A stretch of DNA of 64,000 nucleotides, taken from positions 95,933 through 159,932 of the forward strand of contig NZ_BBCJ01000005.1 in the NCBI RefSeq assembly GCF_001311985.1, read 5' to 3'. This DNA comes from Geotalea toluenoxydans JCM 15764 (GTDB lineage Bacteria; Desulfobacterota; Desulfuromonadia; Geobacterales; Geobacteraceae). A model generated the notes under the pieces. It saw nothing but the letters and a program-made list of their open reading frames with translations. It ran no database searches and was not told the DNA's origin. This document shows positions 57,486 to 64,000 of this stretch, piece after piece. How positions within the stretch are numbered: position 1 is the first letter of the stretch; each line of letters begins with the position of its first letter. Made by a program: the position numbers and the translations under genes.

Positions 57486-59156
57486 TCAAACCTTCTCGAA
57501 CAGCCCGGCCTGGGAATCCTCCTGCACTTGCACCTTCGCCTTGTAGTGGAGCAGCTTGCCTGTTGCTGTCATCGGCAAGGCATCGACGAAGCGGTAGTAT
57601 CGCGGTCTCTTGTAATTGGCCAGCATCGGGTGTTGCAGGCAATATTCATCCAGTCCTTTAGCGGTAAGCATCTCACCAGATTTTATTACGTATGCAACCA
57701 CCACTTGCCCCCACTTTGGATCCGGCATACCCACCACCAGGCTGTTCGTCACTTCGGGATGCTCGTTAAGCACTGCTTCCACCTGAACCGGATGGATGTT
57801 TTCACCGCCGGAGATGAACATGTCGTCTTTTCTGCCGACTACGGTCATGAACTCCTCCTCGTTCCAGGTGCAGAGGTCGCCGATATAGAGCCATCCCTTG
57901 TAGAACTTCGCCTTGGCGTCCTCCGGACGGTTCACATAGCTGAACGAACACTTGCCTGCAGCCCGGACGATCACCTCCCCCACCTCGTTACCGTCCTTCG
58001 CCACGTGGTCGTCCGGTTCCGCCAGCCGGTCCGGGTATACCCTGACCACCGCCATGTCGTCGTCGGTGCAGGATCGACCGGCCGATCCGGCCATGTCCGG
58101 CAGGTCGTAGGGGCGCAGGAAGGTGTTCCAGAACGCCTCCGTGCTACCGTAGCCATTGAAGATATTGGGGGTCAGCACCTCCTGAAACCTGATACAGGCT
58201 GCCCGCTCCAGGGGGGCTCCCATGGTGACGATCCCCTTCAGTCGGCTCAGGTCCCGGCGGTTTTTCTGCTGTTCGTCGGCCAGTGCCGACAGGGTAACCG
58301 GCGCGCCGACAAGGAAGCTGAGGCCATGCTCCTCAGCCAGCCCCATGACCGTTGCCGCATCGAAATGGCGCAGGGGTACCAGTTCTCCCCCCACGTAGAG
58401 GGTGGGGTTCGGCCCCCCCGAGTAGAGCCCGCCCCGGTGGAACCATGGGGTCATGTTCAGGGTCTTGTCCCTGGGAGAGAGGGGAAAGTGCATGATGACG
58501 TCGTGGGCGCTGAAGATCTCGTTGATGTTGTTCAAGGGCACCCCCTTGGGCCGCCCGGTGGTGCCGGAAGTGTAGAGGCGCGTCACTTCGTCGTAGATAT
58601 GGGTGGGACGGGGAATGTCCGGGTTCGTGTGGGGCTGGTCGCGCACGTAATCTTCATAGGAAATTGCGCCGGCAAAGGGCTTGGCCGTGCCGAAGATATC
58701 CACCATGACCACCGTTTTCGGTTTGTGCTGAGCGGCATTGAGCGCCTTTTCGGCCATCTCCCCATCGGCGCCGTCATAGAAAAAGACTTTGGGCTTGCTG
58801 TCGTCGATGATCGTCGCGGTCTCCCCATAGGAGAGGCGAAAGTTGATAGGGCAGTTGATGGCGCCGATCTTCTGGGGCGCCAGGTAGATGAAGACCCACT
58901 CGGCGCAATTGTACAACTGGTACATGACGATATCGGTCTTGCCGACGCCGTCGTTTCTGAGGGCGTGGGCGAGACGGTTGCAGTCCTCATTGAGCCCCCG
59001 GTAGGTCCACTGCCGGTTGCGCAGGTAACAGGTGAGCGCGGTGCGGTCGGCATAGCGGTGGGTATTCCGGAGAAAACCGTTGAGATAGGTAAAGTCGTTT
59101 TCGAAGGTGTCCCGGAACATTGAAATATCATAAGTAAATTGTTTGTCGTCTGCCAT
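57486..59156 (-). CDS. AMP-forming acyl-CoA ligase/synthetase
   Basis: 556 residues, intact. Activates a carboxylic acid with ATP and CoA. RLYTSGTTGRPKGVPLNN is the AMP-binding motif, FNGYGSTEAFWNTF the adenine/substrate motif, GWLYIGDLCTWNEEEFMTVV the hinge, and YRFVDALPMTATGKLLHYKA the C-terminal motif with the catalytic, acetylatable Lys. The substrate cannot be named; it resembles long- or medium-chain/fatty and aromatic acid ligases. The Lys in TATGK is the usual target of GNAT acetylation, and a GNAT domain and deacetylase are encoded just upstream on the same strand. GGAGTG precedes the ATG. Confidence 0.92.
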   Translation of the reverse strand: MADDKQFTYDISMFRDTFENDFTYLNGFLRNTHRYADRTALTCYLRNRQWTYRGLNEDCNRLAHALRNDGVGKTDIVMYQLYNCAEWVFIYLAPQKIGAINCPINFRLSYGETATIIDDSKPKVFFYDGADGEMAEKALNAAQHKPKTVVMVDIFGTAKPFAGAISYEDYVRDQPHTNPDIPRPTHIYDEVTRLYTSGTTGRPKGVPLNNINEIFSAHDVIMHFPLSPRDKTLNMTPWFHRGGLYSGGPNPTLYVGGELVPLRHFDAATVMGLAEEHGLSFLVGAPVTLSALADEQQKNRRDLSRLKGIVTMGAPLERAACIRFQEVLTPNIFNGYGSTEAFWNTFLRPYDLPDMAGSAGRSCTDDDMAVVRVYPDRLAEPDDHVAKDGNEVGEVIVRAAGKCSFSYVNRPEDAKAKFYKGWLYIGDLCTWNEEEFMTVVGRKDDMFISGGENIHPVQVEAVLNEHPEVTNSLVVGMPDPKWGQVVVAYVIKSGEMLTAKGLDEYCLQHPMLANYKRPRYYRFVDALPMTATGKLLHYKAKVQVQEDSQAGLFEKV

Positions 59157-59688
59157 GGAATCACTCCTTTGTCGTTTGGCCGAGGGTATTGCATTTCATA
59201 TAACAGTTTTTTATTACACTGTTTATGCCAAATTTATACAACTAGCACCATAAGCAAACTATGTGATTTTAAATATATTTTTGCACTGCACAGATATAAT
59301 ACCTTGTATTATGAATTGTATACTGTAGCCACACAGAGACATTTCACCCTTACCTCACACCAGGCGGCCCTTTCCGGGCGTAGCATAAGAAGACATGTCC
59401 CCCTATGACTACATTACCGGCAGGGCCGGTGCTGCAAGGCCTTATTTGGGGGATTTAGAGAGGCCAACGGATTTGCGGATGAGCGTCAATCTTCCGGTCC
59501 CCCTTTGGCAAAGGGGGATTCAGGGGGATTTGCCTTTGAGGGACATTGAAAATCCCCCCTGCCCCCTCTTTCTTAAAGGGGGGGGTAATTCCCAGCGGCA
59601 GATCGGCGCTGATCAGCATGAATTTTGGCAGAAGGAAGGCTGCCACGATGGTAAAGCTGGAAAAGAAAAAGATACAGGTGAGTGAAAA
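59157..59688. other. Intergenic region with inverted-repeat element
   Basis: Between the acyl-CoA ligase and the deacetylase gene. The first 180 bases are AT-rich and probably hold the ligase promoter. 59498-59586 is an inverted pair: CCCCCTTTGGCAAAGGGGG with TCAGGGGGATTT, mirrored by AAATCCCCCCTGCCCCCTC and AAAGGGGGGG. Such C/G-rich elements are a common intergenic repeat type. No gene seen. Confidence 0.6.
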
Positions 59689-60689
59689 TCAGGGGGGACA
59701 GAAGGGGGAATCAGCCCCGCTGGCAAGGATGGTGATGATTTCCGGCACCAGCCGCTCAAGGACGGCGGTAGAATAGCCTCCTTCCAGGAAGAAACCGGCT
59801 TTCCCTCCGCAGTGGTTTCGCGCCGTTTCATGGATGAGGCGCACCGCCCGGAGAAAGTGCCGGTCCTCCACGTTCATGACCCCGAAGGGGTCCTGGCGAT
59901 GGGCATCGAACCCGGCCCCCACCAGCACGTAGTCGGGGCGGATTTTATGGGCGGCACATTCCAGGTTGAGGGCGAACTGCCGCAGCCACTCGTCCCCCGA
60001 CGTATCCAGCGGCAGGGTAATGTTGCAGGTGAAACCCGCCCCCGGCCCCTGGCCCGTTTCGTGGACATAGCCGAATGGGGATAGATATGATCGGGAGTGC
60101 CGTGCAGGGAGTAGTAAAAGACCTTGGGATCGTTGTAGTAGATGTAGTCGATGCCGTTGCCGTGATGGACGTCGAAATCCACCACGAGAAATGTCGCTGC
60201 CGGTTGCCGCTGCCTGATGGTCTCGATGGCCAGGGCGATATGGTTGACGAAGCAGAATCCCTCGGCGCTTTTTCTGCCCGCATGGTGCCCCGGCGGACGG
60301 GCCAGGGCGAAACCGGCCCCCTTCTCCAGCAGCGTCTCCCCCAGGGCCAGGGCGCAGCCAGCGGCGGCAAGCACCGCCCGGAAGGTATCGGGGCAGATAT
60401 GATTATCGGGGGTCATGAAAAGTGAGTCCCCCCGACGGCAGGCTGCCTCCAGCTCCAGCAGGTACTTCTCTTCATGGACCAGTTGCAGTTGTGCCACGGT
60501 AGCCTGGGGTGGGACCTGAAAGGACACGGGAAGGGAGGCGGGCAAGGCGGCGCAGCCCCGCAGGATGCTCTCCAGGCGGGCGGGAGTTTCCGGGTGACCT
60601 TCCCTCACCTGGTGCAGGAGGCAGTCGGGATGGGAAAAGAGCACGAAGCGCCCTTCTCCCTTGGTAAATTTCTTTTCAAGGCTCCGCAT
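59689..60689 (-). CDS. Histone deacetylase-family (AcuC-like) deacetylase (one frameshift)
   Basis: About 333 residues. GHPETPARLESIL, ALARPPGHHAGRKSAEGFCF, VDFDVHHGNGIDYIYYND and, after one lost base near 60065, GAGFDAHRQDPFG with EGGYS supply the zinc ligands (Asp, His, Asp) and the catalytic His pair. ATG 60689, close behind GGAGGG, overlaps the CoA-transferase-GNAT gene by 14 bases. AcuC-type enzymes remove acetyl groups from acyl-CoA synthetases, and this gene is coupled to a GNAT acetyltransferase, so it probably reverses that modification. Confidence 0.88.
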
Positions 60690-62512
60690 GACCCTCCAGG
60701 TTGAGCAGGTAGCGCAGCTCCGACGGATCTTCGGCAGAGGCCGCGGTAAATTTGAACTTTTCGAATACCCGCCGCATGGAAGTGTTGTCGGCACGGACAT
60801 TGCCGATCAGTACCTTCAGGTTTCTCCTGCGGGCGATGTGGATGAGCTTTCCCAGGAGCAGGCTGGCAAATCCCTTGTCGCGCATGGATTCATGGACGAC
60901 GAAGGCCGCTTCCGCCTCTTCTCCCCCTTCCAGCACGTAGTAGCGCCCCACGGCCAGGATCACCTCACGGGGACCCTGGCGCTCGACGATGCATAACGCC
61001 ATATCCCTGCTCAGGTCGGTGTTCACCAGGCGGTAGGCCTTGGCAGTGCCCATTTTTTTCGGCTCGTTGCGATAGCGCTGGAAGAGGGTCGCCTTGTCGT
61101 GGGAATAGAAAAAGGTCTGGAGACGCCGCTGGTCCGAAGGGCGCAAGGGGCGCAGAAAGTAATCCTCCCCCTTCCCTTCCAGCCTGATGACCTCCGTGTC
61201 CCCCAGTTCCTTGACCGGCGCGGGTGTGTCCCGCTGGTAGGCAGGCACCTTGTAGGATTTCAGCATGTCGTCCAGGAGCTGGTCCCGGAACCTGGGATGG
61301 GCGATCTGGATAAGCTCCATGACCCGTTCCCGGATGCTGCGGCCGCGCAGGGTGGCGATGCCGTATTCGGTCACCACGTAATGGACGTCACCCCTGGTGG
61401 CGCCCACTCCTGCTCCAGGGCTGGCCACGGAGACGATGCGCGAGATGGTGCCGTTCTTTGCCGTGGAAGGCAGGGCGATGATGGGACGCCCGCCGGGCTC
61501 ATGCCCGCACCGCGGATGAAGTCCACCTGGCCGCCGAGGCCGCTGTAGAACTGCCCTGCCACCGAATCGGAGACGATCTGCCCCGTAAGGTCCACCTGGG
61601 TGGCGCTGGTGATGGAAACCATCCTGCGGTTTCGGGCGATGACCAAAGGGTTGTTGACGTAGGCGGTGCCATGAAACTCCACGTGGGGATTGTTGTCAAC
61701 GAAGTCGTAGACCTTCTGGCTGCCGAAACAGAAGGAAGCGATGGTTTTCCCCTCATGGAGCCCCTTGAACCTGTTGGTGATGTTGCCGTTCTTGTACAGG
61801 TTCAAGAGCCCATCGCTGAACATCTCCGTATGGACTCCCAAGTCATTGTAGCCGGTCAACCGGCGCAGCACCGCATCGGGAATCTTGCCGATCCCCGCCT
61901 GCAGCGTGCAGCCGTCCTCTATGAGCAGGGAGACGTACTTGCCGATCTGCAGGGTGACCTCGTCCATCTCGAAGGCGGGCACCTGGGGGAGGGGCTGGGA
62001 GACCCGGAGGAATGCCGCGATCTCGTCCTGATGGAGGTAGCATTGGCCGAAGGTGCGGGGCATTTGGTCATTGATCTGGGCGATGATGTACTTGGCCGAT
62101 TTGGCCGCCGCCAGGACGATATCAACGGCGACGCCCAGGGAGCAATAGCCCTGGCGTCGGGGGGGGTTACCTGGATGAGCGCCACGTCCACGGGGAGCAC
62201 GTCTTCCGTGAAGAGCGCCGGAATCTCCGAGAGAAAACAGGGGGTGTAGTCGGCCCGGCCGGATCGCACGGCATCCCTGGTCCCCTGGTCGAGAAAGAAG
62301 GTATTGACCCGCAGGTTATGCTCGTACTTGGGATCGGTCCAGGGGGTCTCGCCGATGGTGAGCAGGTAGACCAGCTCCAGGTCCATGAAGTGCTTGGCCG
62401 ATTCCAGGAATTGCTCGATGAGCGTGTGGGGACAGGAGACTCCTGAGCCAAGGAAAATGCGATAGCCGTTTTTGATGAACTTGGTCCAGGAACTGCCGGT
62501 GATCTCTTCCAT
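60676..62512 (-). CDS. Acetyl-CoA hydrolase/transferase fused to GNAT acetyltransferase (frameshifted)
   Basis: About 613 residues after correcting two single bases near 62130 and 61490. The N-terminal 430 residues are a CoA-transferase of the 4-hydroxybutyrate/acetyl-CoA hydrolase type (IEDGCTLQAGIGKIPDAVLR, GLGGQVDFIRGAGMSPAG, DVHYVVTEYGIATLRGRSIR). The C-terminal 170 residues are a GNAT domain (YFLRPLRPSDQRRLQTFFYS, AAFVVHESMRDKGFASLLLG, NTSMRRVFEKFKF). The fusion is known in Geobacter relatives as a bifunctional protein. The GNAT part may acetylate the acyl-CoA ligase encoded downstream. GGGGGGAACC precedes the ATG. Confidence 0.85.
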
Positions 62513-62624
62513 GGTTCCCCCCCATTCTTTCCTTGCCGAATAGCCCGGCTGATTCGACAGTAATCGACAAATGGTGCAGATGTAAAGGGAATTTAACCGC
62601 GTCAGTCAGGCATTTAGATCCTGT

Positions 62625-63924
62625 TCATCCTGCGGGCCGCTCCGTCAGTTCCCCACGAAAATCGGGATGGGCGATGCTGATCAGGTTGAGCGCCCGTTGC
62701 CGGGCGGTCTGTCCCCGGAGCTTGGCCACCCCGAATTCGGTCACCACGTAGTCCACGTCATTCTTTCCTGTGGTGACCGATGCACCCGGCTTGAGGGTCG
62801 GGACGATCCGCGAAATGGTGTCGTTTTTAGCAGTGGAGGCAGTGGTGATGAAGCCTTTGCCCCCATTGGATATATTTGCGCCCCGGGCGAAGTCGGCCTG
62901 GCCGCCGGTACCGCTCCATTGCAGATGGCCGAAGGATTCGGAACAACACTGACCCAGGAGATCCACCTCCAGGGTTGCGTTGATTGAAACCACCTTGTCG
63001 TTCTTGCCGATGTTGTGGGGGTAGTTCACGTAGTCCACCGGATGCATTTCTATGGTCGGGTTTTCATTCATGAACTCATAGAGACGTCTCGTTCCCAGGG
63101 CAAAGGTTGCCACCGTCTTGCCAGGTGGGTCTGCTTGCGGGAATTGTTGACCGCGCCCGCCAGGATCAGGTCCACCATGCCGTCGGAGAGGAGCTCGGTA
63201 TGGATCCCCAGATCCTTTTTGTGCAAGAGCGCCTTACAGACCGAATTGGGGATGCCTCCCCAGCCCAGTTGCAAACACGATCCATCCTCCACCAGTTCGG
63301 CTATGTAGCCTCCTATGGCCTCCTCAATGGGTGATATGGCGATATCGTCAATTCCTCCAAGGGCTCGTTGCACTCGATGATGTGGTCTATTTCTGAAATA
63401 TGGATATGGCAATTGCCATGGGTTCGTGGCGCCTGGTGATTCACCTGCACCACCACCTTCTTCGCCTTTTTTACCGCCTCCATGGTGTAGGCCACCGATA
63501 AGCTGCAGGTAAAGTAGCCATGCTCGTCCATGGGGGACACCACCGTCCCGGCCACGTCGATGGGCCAGTATTCCCGCAACAGCCGCGGTACTTCATGGAA
63601 ATAATTGGGTATGAAGTCGGCCCAGCCGTTCTGTACCGCCTCTCGCGATACATGGCTGGTGAACCAGGCATTTACCCGGATGTGCGGGGCCGAGTCTTTT
63701 GTGAAATAGTCGGGGCAGAGGTGATGCTGTTGATTGACGATTACTCCTTCCAGTTCGTGTTTGCGTGCCGCCAGCGCCCGGACGAAAAGAGTCGGCTCGC
63801 CGACGCTGATGGGGAAACAAAGGGCATCGCCCGATTTGACGATGGAGGCGGCCTCTTCCGGAGAGCACAGTTTATCCCGGTATTGTCGGCCATAGCTGCT
63901 TTTGGCGTTTTTCACGATGTCCAT
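62625..63924 (-). CDS. Acetyl-CoA hydrolase/4-hydroxybutyrate CoA-transferase family (frameshifted)
   Basis: About 434 residues after correcting single bases near 63355 and 63110. EEAASIVKSGDALCFPISVG, GTVVSPMDEHGYFTCSLSVA, LVEDGSCLQLGWGGIPNSVC, GTGGQADFARGANISNGGKG and VDYVVTEFGVAKLRGQTARQ are the family motifs; the catalytic Glu lies in the first half of the C-terminal domain. Moves CoA between acyl groups (acetate, butyrate or similar). Upstream member of the minus-strand run with the GNAT fusion. AAAGGAG precedes the ATG at 63924. Confidence 0.88.
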
Positions 63925-63992
63925 GGTGATGGCTCCTTTTAATTGTGTCTCTTGACTTCGTCCGTCCGTTCGGTCGCCACAGCAGTGGACCT

Positions 63993-64000
63993 CTAGGAGT
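63993..64000. repeat. Possible truncated third copy of the 167-bp element
   Basis: The last eight bases, CTAGGAGT, equal the first eight of the element at 29046 and 43990. Eight bases prove little, but the place, between genes, is right. Confidence 0.3.

Noticed and set aside
57420..59123. Long open frame of 567 codons on the plus strand
   Set aside because: It lies antisense to the intact acyl-CoA ligase, whose motifs are clear; the open frame is a by-product of GC-rich codon use.
59157..59330. Sigma-54 promoter upstream of the acyl-CoA ligase (TTGGCA seen)
   Set aside because: No GC doublet at the required distance from GG.

Overview
ORGANISM. The window looks like chromosomal DNA of a Geobacter-like member of the Desulfuromonadota/Geobacterales. 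The reasons are the fur / feoB / small zinc-ribbon / IdeR-FeoA cluster, several haem (CxxCH) exported proteins, a DcuB-type fumarate exchanger under sigma-54-type control, an ArsR-methyltransferase fusion next to ahcY, a CoA-transferase fused to a GNAT acetyltransferase, many two-component systems, and families (DUF6178, FmdE) common in that group. This is inference from gene content; no rRNA or tRNA gene was seen.

QUALITY CAVEAT. About 25 genes are broken by one or more single-base frameshifts, including the housekeeping genes metK, ahcY and aroK. Nearly all are restored by adding one base, often in a homopolymer. I read this as base-calling error and give each broken gene one entry spanning its full extent.

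LAYOUT. 1-3.7 kb: minus-strand chemosensory operon (MCP-like protein, STAS, CheY, CheA running off the left edge). 3.8-7.9 kb: cytochrome P460-like gene and the iron cluster, with a promoter plus Fur box at fur and a second Fur box before feoB. 7.9-9 kb: a short membrane ORF that may be a UGA-decoded selenoprotein, then a DsbC-like exported protein. 9-11.7 kb: a palindromic repeat, ahcY and a SahR-like regulator with a perfect inverted-repeat operator. 11.8-16.7 kb: dcuB, a -24/-12 promoter, three palindromic activator sites and a DctBD-like sensor/regulator pair. 16.9-21.8 kb: nitronate monooxygenase and a large secreted RCC1/Ig-like/jelly-roll protein behind a riboswitch-like leader with an attenuator. 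22-25 kb: OmpR-type two-component pair and metK. 25-31 kb: DUF6178, YkgJ-like, GspAB, FmdE, a 167-bp inverted-repeat element and a di-haem peroxidase-like protein. 31-33.7 kb: Usp, nucleotidyltransferase, TIM-barrel and FMN-binding proteins.

33.7-42.3 kb is the accessory island: VapBC, ParDE, a PIN toxin pair, a large Cap4-like nuclease / STAND NTPase / helical-repeat protein resembling antiviral Avs proteins, and an AT-rich nucleotidyltransferase plus partner pair behind tandem operators.

42.4-49.5 kb: Acr3/ArsR arsenic module with a promoter-overlapping operator, a second copy of the 167-bp element, aroK, LrgAB, a THUMP protein, a PAS histidine kinase and its Rcp1-like regulator. 49.6-57.2 kb: exported small proteins, fatty-acid hydroxylase, a cluster of DnaA-box-like sequences, CBS-type Mn pyrophosphatase, periplasmic FmdE, AI-2E-type permease and CsbD. 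57.5-63.9 kb: AMP-forming acyl-CoA ligase, AcuC-like deacetylase overlapping a CoA-transferase-GNAT fusion, and a second CoA-transferase, which together look like an acyl-CoA module with reversible lysine acylation.
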